Origin: Klebsiella oxytoca NBRC 105695
GTDB lineage: Bacteria; Pseudomonadota; Gammaproteobacteria; Enterobacterales; Enterobacteriaceae
Length of the DNA stretch: 64,000 bases
Reading direction: 5' to 3'
Assembly (NCBI RefSeq): GCF_001598695.1
Contig: NZ_BCZK01000002.1
Span: forward strand, 1-64,000
Of this stretch, positions 28,525 through 37,987 are shown in pieces. Within the stretch, counting starts at the first letter, position 1, and each line of letters starts with the position of its first letter. The translations under genes were made by a program, and so were the position numbers. The notes under the pieces are model-generated. The model was not told where the DNA came from. It made no database searches and worked only from the letters and a program-made list of their open reading frames with translations.

Positions 28525-29311
28525 GAATAAAAGTAACGATAGCATCGGCAAAACGCTGCTGGTGGTGCTGGTGCTTTGCCTGGTCTGCTCAATCGTGGTC
28601 GCCGGTTCTGCCGTCGGGCTAAAATCGCGCCAGCAGGAGCAGCGCGCGCTTGATAAACAGCGCAATATCCTGGCGGTTGCCGGTCTGATGAAGCAGGGAA
28701 TGAGCGCAGATGAAGTGGCCGATATTTTTAAGGCCCGCATCTCTCCACGATTAGTCGATCTCGCTAGCGGGGAGCTGCTGGATAAAGACCCGAGCAAATT
28801 TAATCAGGCCCAGGCCCTGAAAGATCCGCAGCAGAGCTTGCAGCTGGAAGCCAGCCAGGATCCGGCGGGTATTAAACGCCGCAGTAATATCGCCGAAATA
28901 TATCTGGTGCGTGATGAAAAACAGCAGATTCAGGAAGTCGTACTCCCTATTTACGGCAACGGTCTGTGGTCGGTGATGTACGCGTTTGTGGCGCTGGAAA
29001 CCGATGGCCGTACGGTAAAAGGGATCACTTATTACGATCATGGCGAAACGCCGGGGCTGGGCGGGGAAATTGAAAACCCCAACTGGCGCCAGCAGTTCGT
29101 CGGTAAACAGGTGCTTGATGATAAAGGGATGCCTGCGCTGAGAATCGTCAAAGGCGGCGCGCGTCCTGGCGACCTGCACGCCGTTGATGGCCTGTCGGGC
29201 GCAACGCTGACATCAAACGGCGTGCAGCATAGCTTTGATTTCTGGATGGGCAAACTGGGCTTTGGCCCATTCCTGCAAAAGGTGCGAGAAGGGGAGCTGA
29301 ATAATGGCTGA
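28517..29311 (+). CDS. nqrC: Na+-translocating NADH:quinone reductase subunit C
   Basis: 264-aa subunit with one N-terminal helix ([19 protein letters not shown]) and a periplasmic FMN-binding domain. The flavinylation motif [10 protein letters not shown] carries the FMN on Thr230. The start is a GTG (28517) with GGAGGA at 28505-28510; it overlaps nqrB by 8 bp, implying translational coupling. It ends inside the start of nqrD. Confidence 0.95.
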   Translation: MAENKSNDSIGKTLLVVLVLCLVCSIVVAGSAVGLKSRQQEQRALDKQRNILAVAGLMKQGMSADEVADIFKARISPRLVDLASGELLDKDPSKFNQAQALKDPQQSLQLEASQDPAGIKRRSNIAEIYLVRDEKQQIQEVVLPIYGNGLWSVMYAFVALETDGRTVKGITYYDHGETPGLGGEIENPNWRQQFVGKQVLDDKGMPALRIVKGGARPGDLHAVDGLSGATLTSNGVQHSFDFWMGKLGFGPFLQKVREGELNNG

Positions 29312-29942
29312 TTTGGGCGACATGAAAGAAATGAAGCGCGTGCTGGTGGGGCCGCTTATCGCTAATAACCCTATCACTCTGCAGGTACTGGGCGTCTGCT
29401 CCGCGCTGGCGGTGACCACCAAGCTGGAGACCGCTTTTGTAATGACCATTGCGGTGACGCTGGTTACGGCATTCTCCAGCATGTTTATCTCCATGATTCG
29501 CCACCACATTCCGAATAGCGTGCGCATCATTGTACAGATGGCGATTATCGCTTCGCTGGTTATCGTCGTCGATCAGGTGCTACGCGCGTTTGCCTATGAG
29601 ATCTCGAAACAGCTTTCGGTTTTCGTCGGTTTGATCATCACTAACTGTATCGTGATGGGGCGCGCCGAAGCCTATGCCATGAAGTCGCCGCCGTTGGCGA
29701 GCTTTATGGACGGTATTGGCAACGGTCTGGGATACGGGGCGATCCTAATCATCGTCGGTTTCCTGAGAGAGCTGATCGGCAGTGGTAAGCTATTCGGTAT
29801 TACTGTGCTGGAAACGGTGCAGAACGGCGGCTGGTATCAGCCAAATGGTCTGTTTCTTCTGGCACCCAGTGCGTTCTTCATTATCGGTTTGTTGATTTGG
29901 GCGGTGCGCAGCTGGAAGCCTGAACAGCAGGAAAAGGAGTAA
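29304..29942 (+). CDS. nqrD: Na+-translocating NADH:quinone reductase subunit D
   Basis: 212-aa integral membrane protein with six helices, homologous to RnfE. It contains [24 protein letters not shown] and [17 protein letters not shown]; each of these has a conserved Cys that, with those of NqrE, holds the intramembrane Fe/2Fe-2S centre. The start overlaps the nqrC stop by 8 bp. Confidence 0.95.
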   Translation: MADLGDMKEMKRVLVGPLIANNPITLQVLGVCSALAVTTKLETAFVMTIAVTLVTAFSSMFISMIRHHIPNSVRIIVQMAIIASLVIVVDQVLRAFAYEISKQLSVFVGLIITNCIVMGRAEAYAMKSPPLASFMDGIGNGLGYGAILIIVGFLRELIGSGKLFGITVLETVQNGGWYQPNGLFLLAPSAFFIIGLLIWAVRSWKPEQQEKE

Positions 29943-29948
29943 CCGACC

Positions 29949-30545
29949 ATGGCTCACTACATTAGCCTGTTTGTCCGCGCCGTGTTTGTTGAAAACATGG
30001 CGCTGGCCTTCTTCCTGGGAATGTGTACCTTCCTCGCCGTGTCGAAAAAGGTCTCAACCGCTTTCGGTCTCGGCGTTGCGGTAACGGTCGTACTCGGACT
30101 GGCGGTACCGATCAATAACCTCGTGTATAACCTCGTGCTGCGCGACGGCGCGCTGGTGGAAGGCGTTGACTTAAGCTTTCTGAACTTCATCACCTTTATT
30201 GGCGTGATTGCCGCGCTGGTACAAATTCTGGAGATGATCCTCGATAAGTACTTCCCGACGCTTTATAACGCGCTGGGGATCTTTCTGCCGCTGATTGCCG
30301 TTAACTGTGCGATTTTTGGCGGCGTCTCCTTCATGGTACAGCGCGACTATAACTTCACCGAATCCATCGTTTACGGCTTTGGTTCCGGCGTCGGCTGGCT
30401 GCTGGCGATTGTGGCGATGGCGGGTATTCGCGAAAAAATGAAATACGCAAACGTGCCTGCGGGTCTGCGCGGGTTAGGGATCACCTTTATTACCACGGGT
30501 CTGATGGCGCTGGGCTTTATGTCATTCTCCGGTGTGCAGCTATAA
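29949..30545 (+). CDS. nqrE: Na+-translocating NADH:quinone reductase subunit E
   Basis: 198-aa integral membrane protein with six helices, homologous to RnfA. It contains [22 protein letters not shown] and [15 protein letters not shown] with the two Cys of the metal centre shared with NqrD in inverted topology. It starts 6 bp after nqrD in the same operon. Confidence 0.95.
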   Translation: MAHYISLFVRAVFVENMALAFFLGMCTFLAVSKKVSTAFGLGVAVTVVLGLAVPINNLVYNLVLRDGALVEGVDLSFLNFITFIGVIAALVQILEMILDKYFPTLYNALGIFLPLIAVNCAIFGGVSFMVQRDYNFTESIVYGFGSGVGWLLAIVAMAGIREKMKYANVPAGLRGLGITFITTGLMALGFMSFSGVQL

Positions 30546-30556
30546 GGGCGGAAAGT

Positions 30557-31780
30557 ATGGAAATAATTCTTGGCGTAGTGATGTTCACGCTGATCGTCCT
30601 GGTGCTATCCGGGCTGATATTGGCCGCGCGTTCGAAGCTGGTGAATGCGGGCGATGTGGTCATTGAAATCAATAACGAAGCGGATAAACAGATCCGTACT
30701 CCGGCGGGTGACAAGCTGCTGAATACGCTCTCCAGCAACGGAATCTTCGTCTCGTCGGCCTGCGGTGGGGGCGGCTCCTGCGGCCAATGCCGGGTGACGG
30801 TGAAAGAGGGCGGCGGTGATATCCTGCCTACCGAACTTTCTCATATCACCAAGCGTGAGGCGAGAGAGGGCTGCCGCCTGGCCTGCCAGGTCGCGGTGAA
30901 GCAGAACATGAAAATTGAGCTGCCGGAGGAGATTTTTGGCGTTAAGAAGTGGGAATGTGAAGTTATCTCGAACGATAACAAAGCCACTTTTATCAAAGAG
31001 CTGAAGCTGCGCGTGCCGGACGGCGACGCGGTTCCGTTCCGCGCAGGCGGGTATATTCAGATCGAATGTCCATCGCACAAGGTCGCTTATGCTGACTTTG
31101 ACGTTCCGGATGAGTATCGCGGCGATTGGGATAAATTTAATCTCTTCCGCTATGTCTCGGATGTAAAAGAGCCTACGTTGCGCGCCTACTCCATGGCTAA
31201 CTATCCGGAAGAGAGGGGCATCATCATGCTCAACGTGCGTATCGCAACCCCGCCGCCGCAGGTACCTGATGCGCCTCCGGGAATTATGTCTTCCTATATC
31301 TGGTCGTTGAAGCCGGGCGATAAAGTGACGATTTCCGGGCCGTTTGGGGAATTTTTTGCCAAAGAAACGGACGCTGAAATGGTCTTTATCGGCGGCGGAG
31401 CCGGAATGGCGCCGATGCGCTCGCATATTTTTGATCAGCTTAAGCGCCTGCACAGTAAGCGTAAAATCAGCTTCTGGTACGGCGCGCGCTCTCTGCGAGA
31501 AATGTTCTATGATGACGAATTCGAGCAGCTGGCACGTGAAAATCCGAACTTTACCTTCCACGTGGCGCTCTCCGATCCGCAGCCTGAAGATAACTGGACC
31601 GGTCATACCGGCTTTATTCACAATGTCCTGTATGAAAACTATCTGCGCGATCACCCGGCGCCGGAAGATTGTGAATTCTATATGTGCGGGCCGCCGGTGA
31701 TGAACGCCGCGGTCATCAAAATGCTGAAAGATCTCGGCGTTGAGGATGAAAACATCATGCTCGACGATTTTGGAGGCTAA
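30557..31780 (+). CDS. nqrF: Na+-translocating NADH:quinone reductase subunit F
   Basis: 407-aa NADH-oxidising subunit. One N-terminal helix precedes a [2Fe-2S] ferredoxin domain with Cys69, Cys75, Cys78 and Cys110. A ferredoxin-reductase module follows, with FAD motif RAYSMANYP and NAD motif [12 protein letters not shown]. It is the electron entry point of the complex. Its TAA overlaps the first possible start of nqrM (TAATG). Confidence 0.97.
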   Translation: MEIILGVVMFTLIVLVLSGLILAARSKLVNAGDVVIEINNEADKQIRTPAGDKLLNTLSSNGIFVSSACGGGGSCGQCRVTVKEGGGDILPTELSHITKREAREGCRLACQVAVKQNMKIELPEEIFGVKKWECEVISNDNKATFIKELKLRVPDGDAVPFRAGGYIQIECPSHKVAYADFDVPDEYRGDWDKFNLFRYVSDVKEPTLRAYSMANYPEERGIIMLNVRIATPPPQVPDAPPGIMSSYIWSLKPGDKVTISGPFGEFFAKETDAEMVFIGGGAGMAPMRSHIFDQLKRLHSKRKISFWYGARSLREMFYDDEFEQLARENPNFTFHVALSDPQPEDNWTGHTGFIHNVLYENYLRDHPAPEDCEFYMCGPPVMNAAVIKMLKDLGVEDENIMLDDFGG

Positions 31781-31998
31781 TGATGCTGACGGTATTTGTC
31801 GCGACCTTTGTGATTTTCGCGCTGGTTATTCTGGGAATGTCGCTCGGGTATCTGATCAAGCGAAAAACTATCCAGGGCAGCTGCGGGGGGATCTCATCGC
31901 TGGGTCTGGAAAAGGTCTGCGACTGCCCTGAGCCCTGCGATGCGCGTAAAAAACGCATGGCACGCGAAGCGCAGCGCAATCAGGATCGCATCATTTAA
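31780..31998 (+). CDS. nqrM: NqrM, Na+-NQR maturation protein (DUF539)
   Basis: 72-aa protein with one N-terminal helix and a four-cysteine cluster: Cys in GSCGG followed by CDCPEPCDARKKR. NqrM is required to put iron into the NqrD/NqrE site. The start may be the ATG at 31780, overlapping the nqrF stop, or the next codon at 31783. In Vibrio apbE lies between nqrF and nqrM; here it is absent and the genes touch. A terminator follows. Confidence 0.93.
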   Translation: MMLTVFVATFVIFALVILGMSLGYLIKRKTIQGSCGGISSLGLEKVCDCPEPCDARKKRMAREAQRNQDRII

Positions 31999-32004
31999 CT
32001 AGCA

Positions 32005-32027
32005 GGCCGCACCATGCGGCCTTTTTT
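32005..32027 (+). terminator. Terminator of the nqr operon
   Basis: A 7-bp GC stem (32005-32011 with 32015-32021), a 3-nt loop and six Ts, 7 nt after the nqrM stop. It may also serve the convergent GDPD-like gene. Confidence 0.88.
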
Positions 32028-32030
32028 GAT

Positions 32031-32888
32031 TTACCACGTTTTCGCTTTTGCCGGTGAGTCAACCATTACGCCGTCGGCGCCAAGCTCGCTTGCCGTACGA
32101 AAATCATCAGCATTATTAATGCCGAAGAATATGATATGGGCTTTGCCCTGTGAGCGGAAACAGTCCATCGCTTCTTTATCCCAGGTGAGCGTGGCCGGCG
32201 ATACGCCTTCGCCCAGGGTGAACTTCTCGATGACTTCTACTTTGCGTTTCAGCTCAAGGCCGTACCAGTACTCGTCCCCTGGTGAGTTGGTGGGCTGACA
32301 CTGGTGGCTAAGAGAAATGGTCGCCAGCTTTGTTCGCGTTTCGTCCCGGCTGACGAAATGGGGAATTGACTCTGGTAGCGCTGCGATATAGCGAGCGTCC
32401 GTTGAATACACGCGTACGCGGGCGAGGCTATGGGTTTTATTTAACACATCGCCAAGCCGAGCCGCCATTATCGCAGGGTCGGCATCAGGCGATTTGATAT
32501 CGATATAAAAGAAGGTCTCCGGCCACTGTTCCAGCACCGATTGTAGCGTGGGAATCGTTGCATTTTTACCGCGCCAGGGGTGAGTTTCATCGCCCCATTT
32601 CCACCCCGCGTCCATGCGTGCCAGTTCGGCTGCGCTATAGCTTGAGATTTTCCCTGTATGATTAGTCAGCGCGGAAAGATCGCCAGGACGATATAAAACC
32701 GGGACGCCATCCTGGCTTAATTGCACCGTTATCCAGATCGCCTCGGCCTTATTTTCCAGGGCGAGTTTTATTGCTGGAAGTGTATTTTCCGGGGCATCGC
32801 CGGTACCTCCGCGATGAGCAATAAGCTGAGGTGCTGCGCAGGCGCTGCTGGCAATAAGTAAACCGAGCGCAGTTACTATTGATTTCAT
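32031..32888 (-). CDS. Secreted GDPD-like protein with altered metal-binding residues
   Basis: 285-aa protein with a signal peptide (MKSIVTALGLLIASSACA) and a glycerophosphodiester phosphodiesterase barrel. The opening IAHRGG (His25) and PENT motif (33-36) are retained. In active enzymes such as GlpQ, a Glu-x-Asp pair and a His-Asp follow; here the aligned residues are Trp52 and Thr54 (IWITVQLSQDG) and Arg67 (VLYRPGDL). The later strand reads YIDIKSP. It is probably periplasmic. By inference it is inactive as a normal metal-dependent GDPD or has a changed mechanism or ligand. It stands alone between nqr and dinB. Confidence 0.85.
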   Translation of the reverse strand: MKSIVTALGLLIASSACAAPQLIAHRGGTGDAPENTLPAIKLALENKAEAIWITVQLSQDGVPVLYRPGDLSALTNHTGKISSYSAAELARMDAGWKWGDETHPWRGKNATIPTLQSVLEQWPETFFYIDIKSPDADPAIMAARLGDVLNKTHSLARVRVYSTDARYIAALPESIPHFVSRDETRTKLATISLSHQCQPTNSPGDEYWYGLELKRKVEVIEKFTLGEGVSPATLTWDKEAMDCFRSQGKAHIIFFGINNADDFRTASELGADGVMVDSPAKAKTW

Positions 32889-33018
32889 GATTGGGTTTTA
32901 CCTTATTTATTAATATAACTATATGAAAAATAAATCATATTTGTTGCATTTTTATGTTGTAGCACGTTTTTTAAGGTTGTGGATTTAAAAAGATTAAATT
33001 TCGCCATAGTTTGCTATA

Positions 33019-33034
33019 CTGTATGCATGTACAG
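33019..33034. promoter_or_regulatory. LexA box of dinB
   Basis: CTGTATGCATGTACAG matches the SOS box CTG-N10-CAG with perfect outer triplets and a near-palindromic AT-rich centre. It overlaps a TATACT -10 element (33015-33020) and lies 15 bp before the dinB start, so LexA would repress dinB-yafP until DNA damage. Confidence 0.9.
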
Positions 33035-33048
33035 TCTAAGGTTTGGCT

Positions 33049-34104
33049 ATGCGTAAAATCATCCATGTAGATATGGACTGCTTCTTCGCAGCGGTTGAAA
33101 TGCGTGATAACCCGGCGCTGCGCGATATCCCTATCGCCATTGGCGGCAGTCGGGTACAGCGCGGCGTTATCAGTACGGCTAACTATCCGGCGCGTAAGTT
33201 CGGCGTGCGCAGCGCTATGCCTACCGCCACCGCCCTGAAACTTTGCCCACACCTGACGCTCCTTCCCGGTCGTTTCGACGCTTACAAAGAGGCCTCGAAC
33301 CATATCCGGGAGATTTTTTCCCGCTATACCTCGTTAATCGAACCCCTATCGCTGGATGAAGCCTATCTTGACGTCAGCGACAGCGTCCATTGTCAGGGGT
33401 CAGCAACGCTGATGGCGCAGGAGATCCGTGAGACCATCCATCGCGAGCTCAATCTGACTGCTTCTGCCGGCATTGCGCCGGTAAAATTTTTGGCAAAAAT
33501 CGCCTCGGATCTGAATAAACCTGACGGCCAGTTTGTCATTGCGCCGCACCAGGTAGCGGAGTTTGTCAAAACGCTGTCGCTGTCGAAGATCCCGGGCGTC
33601 GGCAAAGTCTCCGCCGCGAAGCTGGAAAGCATGGGCCTGAGAACCTGCGAAGATGTACAGAACAGCGATCTGGCAATGTTGCTCAAGCGCTTTGGTAAAT
33701 TCGGGCGAATATTGTGGGAACGCAGCCACGGCATTGATGAACGAGAAATCAGCAGCGAGCGCCAGCGCAAATCGGTGGGGGTTGAGCGAACCCTGATAGA
33801 GGATATCCACGAATGGGCGGAGTGTGAGTCGATTATTGAGAACCTCTATCCAGAACTTGAACGGCGCCTGGCGAAAGTTAAACCGGATTTGCGGATTGCT
33901 CGCCAGGGGGTCAAGCTGAAGTTTAATGATTTCCAGCTCACGACCCAGGAGCATGTCTGGCCCCGGCTGAATAAAGATGATTTGATTTCTACCGCGCATA
34001 AAGCCTGGCACGAGCGGCGCGGAGGTCGGGGAGTCAGGCTGGTGGGGCTGCACGTGACGCTGCTTGATCCGCAGCTGGAGCGGCAACTCGTTTTGGGACT
34101 GTAA
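33049..34104 (+). CDS. dinB: DNA polymerase IV
   Basis: 351-aa Y-family polymerase, same length as E. coli DinB. It has the palm motifs [12 protein letters not shown] (Asp8) and [12 protein letters not shown] (Asp103, Glu104), finger and little-finger domains, and the C-terminal beta-clamp motif QLVLGL. It copies damaged or mismatched DNA in the SOS response. The ATG at 33049 is used; a TTG two codons upstream is not. yafP starts 2 bp after the stop; the E. coli yafN-yafO toxin pair that lies between them is missing. Confidence 0.97.
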   Translation: MRKIIHVDMDCFFAAVEMRDNPALRDIPIAIGGSRVQRGVISTANYPARKFGVRSAMPTATALKLCPHLTLLPGRFDAYKEASNHIREIFSRYTSLIEPLSLDEAYLDVSDSVHCQGSATLMAQEIRETIHRELNLTASAGIAPVKFLAKIASDLNKPDGQFVIAPHQVAEFVKTLSLSKIPGVGKVSAAKLESMGLRTCEDVQNSDLAMLLKRFGKFGRILWERSHGIDEREISSERQRKSVGVERTLIEDIHEWAECESIIENLYPELERRLAKVKPDLRIARQGVKLKFNDFQLTTQEHVWPRLNKDDLISTAHKAWHERRGGRGVRLVGLHVTLLDPQLERQLVLGL

Positions 34105-34106
34105 CA

Positions 34107-34562
34107 ATGTTAACAATAAGAATGTACGAAGAGGGGGATTTTCCAGCGCTATGCGCACTCTTTTTACGCGCCGTTAAAGAGACAGCCAGCGCCGATTATT
34201 CCCCCCGGCAAATTGCCGCCTGGGCACAGGTTGATGAAGAACGCTGGCGACAAAAACTAGCGGCGTCATGCGTACTGATTGCGATAAAAGATGCCTCGCC
34301 GGTCGGGTTTATCACTGCCGTAGATGATTATATCGATTTACTCTTCGTTTCTCCCGACTATAGCCGCCAGGGCGTCGCCAGCGCGCTGCTCAATACGCTA
34401 TTGAGGCAGCTTCCTGAGCGCATTTATACGGTAGAGGCCAGTATTACGGCAAAGCCCTTTTTTGCGCGTCATGGCTTCACGGTTATTCAGCCACAGGAAG
34501 TGGAGGCGCGGGGTGAACGTTTTCTTAATTATTTGATGCGGCGGCAAATCGGCTTGCAATAG
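34107..34562 (+). CDS. yafP: YafP, GNAT-family N-acetyltransferase
   Basis: 151-aa GNAT protein orthologous to E. coli YafP. The acetyl-CoA binding segment is LLFVSPDYSRQGVASALL (about residues 78-95), preceded by strand IAIKDASPVGFI. Acceptor unknown. It is co-transcribed with dinB (2-bp gap) and should be SOS-induced. Confidence 0.9.
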   Translation: MLTIRMYEEGDFPALCALFLRAVKETASADYSPRQIAAWAQVDEERWRQKLAASCVLIAIKDASPVGFITAVDDYIDLLFVSPDYSRQGVASALLNTLLRQLPERIYTVEASITAKPFFARHGFTVIQPQEVEARGERFLNYLMRRQIGLQ

Positions 34563-34612
34563 ATTTAACGCCTGATTACTATACGCGCACTTTCACCTAT
34601 TTATTAACTGCA

Positions 34613-34673
34613 AAGGAGGTTCACCATGAATACAGATTTCCAGAACGCACTTTGCAGGCCTTCCCAGGAATAA
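34613..34673 (+). CDS. 15-codon leader ORF with a perfect Shine-Dalgarno, upstream of rtcB2
   Basis: AAGGAGGT at 34613-34620, a full match to the 3' end of 16S rRNA, sits 5 nt before ATG 34626. That ATG opens the frame MNTDFQNALCRPSQE, ending at TAA 34671-34673 (coding part 34626-34673). A pyrimidine-rich tract follows. The next gene, rtcB2, has no recognisable ribosome site. Because rtcB2-prfH deals with damage near the 16S decoding centre, a leader whose translation needs an intact anti-Shine-Dalgarno could be a sensor (inference). It could also be the remnant of a former gene start. Confidence 0.4.
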
Positions 34674-34737
34674 CTCTCTTTTTTGCCCTGGTAACGTCTG
34701 CCACATCCTTTATTTATTTTTTAATATGGATTGGTAT

Positions 34738-35877
34738 ATGGGCAATAATGTTCATTATACGTCTGAATCTATTTCTTATATTCGTTCAGACGATCTGTGG
34801 ATCGAAGGTTTAGCGATCCAACAATTACACACGACGGCAAATTTACCCCACATGCAGCGCGTGGTGGGAATGCCAGACTTACATCCCGGGCGTGGCTATC
34901 CCATCGGCGCAGCCTTCTTCTCGCTGGGCCATCTCTACCCGGCACTGGTGGGTAACGATATCGGTTGCGGCATGGCGCTGTGGCAAACGGATATCCTCGC
35001 GCGAAAATACAATGCGGATAAGTTTGAGAAGAAACTGTCCGCTATGGGGGACGTTGCGCAAGCAAGCTGGCTGGACGAGCATCTGCCGGAAAATTTGTTG
35101 ACCCATCCCTGGCGCAGCGCCCTGGGATCGATTGGCGGCGGTAACCATTTCGCTGAACTGCAGCAGGTGGAGCAGGTTGTGGATAACGACCGTTTCCAGC
35201 AGGCCGGCCTTGATGCTCAGCGCCTGCTGCTGCTGGCGCACAGCGGATCGCGCGGCCTCGGGCAATCCATACTGCAGCACCATATTGCGGCTTTTTCGCA
35301 CGATGGCCTGGCGGAAGGTAGCGCTGCGGCTCGGGATTATCTGGCAGAACATGATGATGCGCTGGCTTTTGCCCGCGTGAATCGTTATCTGATTGCCACC
35401 CGCATCCTGCAACAGATACGGGCCGACGGACGGAGCGTACTGGATATCGCGCATAACTTTGTCGAGTCCTGTTCTGTTGACGGGCTGCAGGGTTGGCTGC
35501 ATCGCAAAGGGGCTACGCCGGACGACCGGGGCCTGGTGATAATCCCGGGCTCTCGCGGCGACCACAGCTGGCTGGTGCAGCCTGTTACCCGCGAGGAGAC
35601 CCTGCATTCGCTGGCGCATGGCGCCGGGCGGAAATGGATGCGAACCGAATGCAAAGGGCGCCTGTCCGGCAAATATACGCCGGCTCAGCTGGCGCGCACC
35701 GAGCTGGGAAGCAGGGTGATCTGCCGCGATCGTCAGCTGATCTATGAAGAAGCGCCGCAGGCGTATAAATCCGTTGAAAGCGTACTTAACTGTCTGGTGC
35801 AGGCCGGGCTGGTCGAACCGATCGCCCGTCTGCGTCCGCTGCTGACGCTGAAAACCAGCGGAGGGAAAAGCGCATGA
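34738..35877 (+). CDS. rtcB2: RtcB2, RNA ligase of the RtcB2-PrfH ribosome repair pair
   Basis: 379-aa RtcB-family 3'-phosphate RNA ligase. Metal and catalytic residues are in place: Asp74 and Cys77 (GNDIGCGM), His137 (GGGNHF), His168 (AHSGSRG), His239 (IAHNF) and the guanylylated His294 ([10 protein letters not shown]). It is shorter than housekeeping RtcB (about 408) and lies next to prfH, the signature of the RtcB2 subgroup, which rejoins 16S rRNA cut in the decoding centre. The ATG at 34738 ([10 protein letters not shown]) fits the family better than 34726. Neither has a Shine-Dalgarno. In E. coli K-12 this gene survives only as a fragment beside prfH. Confidence 0.93.
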   Translation: MGNNVHYTSESISYIRSDDLWIEGLAIQQLHTTANLPHMQRVVGMPDLHPGRGYPIGAAFFSLGHLYPALVGNDIGCGMALWQTDILARKYNADKFEKKLSAMGDVAQASWLDEHLPENLLTHPWRSALGSIGGGNHFAELQQVEQVVDNDRFQQAGLDAQRLLLLAHSGSRGLGQSILQHHIAAFSHDGLAEGSAAARDYLAEHDDALAFARVNRYLIATRILQQIRADGRSVLDIAHNFVESCSVDGLQGWLHRKGATPDDRGLVIIPGSRGDHSWLVQPVTREETLHSLAHGAGRKWMRTECKGRLSGKYTPAQLARTELGSRVICRDRQLIYEEAPQAYKSVESVLNCLVQAGLVEPIARLRPLLTLKTSGGKSA

Positions 35878-36473
35878 TTTTATTGCAACTCTCTTCCGCT
35901 CAGGGGCCGGATGAATGCTGTCTGGCGGTGAAACTGACGTTGGAGCGGCTCATAAAGGAAGCCGCAGAGCGGCGGCTTTCCCTGACGCTGTTGGAAAGTG
36001 AGCCAGGACGTCATGCCGGCACCCTGCGTTCTGTTCTGCTTTCGCTGGATGGTGACGGCGCGTTTGCTTTCAGCGAAAGCTGGTGCGGCACTTTACAATG
36101 GGTCTTTTCCAGTCCGTTCAGGCCGCATCACGGGCGCAAAAACTGGTATGTTGGCGTAGGGCGCTTTTCCTGCGATGAACAGATGCTCTCCAGCGAGATC
36201 CGCTTTGAAACGCTGCGCTCTTCCGGACCTGGCGGGCAGCACGTGAACAAGACCGATTCCGCGGTGCGCGCCATTCATACGGCAAGCGGCATCAGCGTAA
36301 AGGTGCAGTCGGAGCGGAGTCAGCATGCGAACAAACGGCTGGCGCGTCTGCTGATTGCCTGGAAGCTGGAACAGCAGCGGCAGAATGAGAGTGCGGCGTT
36401 GAAGTCTGAGCGGAGAATGTTCCATCATCAGATTGAGCGCGGTAATCCGCTGCGAACGTTTAGCGGGCGTTAA
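35874..36473 (+). CDS. prfH: PrfH, peptide chain release factor H
   Basis: 199-aa class I release-factor-like protein with the GGQ loop intact ([17 protein letters not shown], Gly120-Gly121-Gln122) and a basic C-terminal tail, but no stop-codon recognition domain of RF1/RF2 size. PrfH frees peptides from ribosomes whose decoding centre is damaged, so that RtcB2 can repair the 16S rRNA. Its ATG overlaps the rtcB2 TGA (ATGA), so the two are translated together. A terminator follows. It is full length, unlike the K-12 copy. Confidence 0.94.
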   Translation: MILLQLSSAQGPDECCLAVKLTLERLIKEAAERRLSLTLLESEPGRHAGTLRSVLLSLDGDGAFAFSESWCGTLQWVFSSPFRPHHGRKNWYVGVGRFSCDEQMLSSEIRFETLRSSGPGGQHVNKTDSAVRAIHTASGISVKVQSERSQHANKRLARLLIAWKLEQQRQNESAALKSERRMFHHQIERGNPLRTFSGR

Positions 36474-36493
36474 TGAGCGAGTCGTTATAAAGA

Positions 36494-36523
36494 AAAGGCC
36501 CACTTCCTGAGGAGTGGGCCTTT
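36494..36523. terminator. Bidirectional terminator between prfH and pepD
   Basis: A perfect 11-bp stem (36494-36504 with 36513-36523) starts with AAA and ends with TTT, between two convergent genes. Confidence 0.82.
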
Positions 36524-36529
36524 GTTGTC

Positions 36530-37987
36530 TTACTTCGCCGGAATGGATTTCAGCAGCTCAGTCAGCAGCGTCCAGTACTGGCCCACGCTTTCGATATGCA
36601 CCTGTTCATCCGGAGAGTGAGGGCCAGTAATGGTTGGCCCGATGGAAACCATATCCAGTTCCGGATACGGTTTCTTGAACAGACCGCACTCCAGGCCCGC
36701 GTGGATAATCTGGATATTCGGCGTTTTGTTGAACAGACGCTGATAGGTTTCACGTACCAGATGCATCACCGGAGAGTTGGCGTCCGGCTGCCAGCCTGGA
36801 TAGGCGCCTTTGGCTTCGGTTTTCGCACCGGCCAGCTTGCCCAGAGAGTCCAGCATGCTCACGACGTAATCTTTACCGCTGTCAATCAGCGAACGAATCA
36901 GGCAGTGAATCTGCACGTTGTCGCTGGTCATGGTCACCACGCCGACGTTCAGAGAGGTTTCCACCACCCCTTTTGCCACGTCAGAGTTGCGGATGACGCC
37001 GTTCGGCGTGGCGTTAAGCAGGCGCACAAAGGTATCACGAGATTGAGTCGTAAGCGCAGGCTGGCCATTTTCCGCCGACTCCAGCAGCACAGCGAGATTT
37101 TTCTCTTTAGCCGCCAGCTCGTTTTGCAGGATCTCCTGGTACTCATTCGCTCGCGCTTTCAGCGTTTCCGCTTTGTCCGCGGCTACGGCTACCGTCGCGA
37201 ACGCTTCGCGCGGGATGGCGTTGCGCAGGGTGCCGCCATTGAAATCGACCAGGCGCAGATCGAGCTCTTCAGCATGGCCCGCCAGGAAGCGTGCCAGCAG
37301 TTTGTTCGCATTGCCTAAACCGACGTGGATCTCGCCGCCGGAGTGGCCGCCTTTCAGCCCTTTAAGGGTCAGTTTAAAGCTCTGGAAACCGGCCGGAACG
37401 GCTTCACGGGTCAGCGCCAGGTCAGAGGTGAAGTCGATCCCACCCGCGCAGCCCATGTAAATTTCACCCTCTTCTTCGGAGTCGGTGTTGATCAGGATAT
37501 CCGCCTGCAGCCAGTTGGGCTGCAGGCCAAAGGCGCCGTCCATACCGGCTTCTTCCGTCATGGTCAGCAGCACTTCCAGCGGGCCATGAACAACGTTGTC
37601 GTCAGCCAGCACCGCCAGCGCGGAAGCCATGCCGATACCGTTATCGGCGCCCAGAGTCGTGCCGCGCGCTTTGACCCACTCGCCGTCGATGTAAGGTTGA
37701 ATCGGGTCCTGAGTGAAGTCGTGAACGGTATCGTTGTTTTTCTGCGGCACCATATCGAGGTGCGCCTGCAGCACTACCGGTTTGCGGTTTTCCATACCGG
37801 CAGTGGCGCCTTTACGAATCAGAATGTTGCCAACCTGGTCGCGTTCCGCGTGTAAGCCTTTTTCTTTTGCCCAGCCCATAATGTGCTCAGCGAGCTGTTC
37901 TTCGTGATAGGACGGGTGGGGAATAGAGCAGATTTTGGCAAAAATATCCCACAGCGGCTGAGGGGATAATTGAGACAGTTCAGACAC
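36530..37987 (-). CDS. pepD: Aminoacyl-histidine dipeptidase (peptidase D)
   Basis: 485-aa M20-family metallopeptidase, equal in length to E. coli PepD, that cleaves Xaa-His and other dipeptides in the cytoplasm. Metal-site motifs are QAHLDMV (His76, Asp78), TTLGADNGIG (Asp115) and LTMTEEAGMDG. The start is the GTG at 37987 with AAGGAG seven nt upstream on the minus strand, as in E. coli; a longer frame is open but has no ribosome site. Confidence 0.96.
   Translation of the reverse strand: MSELSQLSPQPLWDIFAKICSIPHPSYHEEQLAEHIMGWAKEKGLHAERDQVGNILIRKGATAGMENRKPVVLQAHLDMVPQKNNDTVHDFTQDPIQPYIDGEWVKARGTTLGADNGIGMASALAVLADDNVVHGPLEVLLTMTEEAGMDGAFGLQPNWLQADILINTDSEEEGEIYMGCAGGIDFTSDLALTREAVPAGFQSFKLTLKGLKGGHSGGEIHVGLGNANKLLARFLAGHAEELDLRLVDFNGGTLRNAIPREAFATVAVAADKAETLKARANEYQEILQNELAAKEKNLAVLLESAENGQPALTTQSRDTFVRLLNATPNGVIRNSDVAKGVVETSLNVGVVTMTSDNVQIHCLIRSLIDSGKDYVVSMLDSLGKLAGAKTEAKGAYPGWQPDANSPVMHLVRETYQRLFNKTPNIQIIHAGLECGLFKKPYPELDMVSIGPTITGPHSPDEQVHIESVGQYWTLLTELLKSIPAK

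Noticed and set aside
27811-28797. 328-codon minus-strand ORF across nqrB/nqrC
   Set aside because: It is antisense to two firmly identified genes with no family resemblance, an artefact of GC-rich codon bias.
30605-31654. 349-codon minus-strand ORF inside nqrF
   Set aside because: It is antisense shadow of nqrF, whose FeS, FAD and NAD motifs are all intact on the plus strand.
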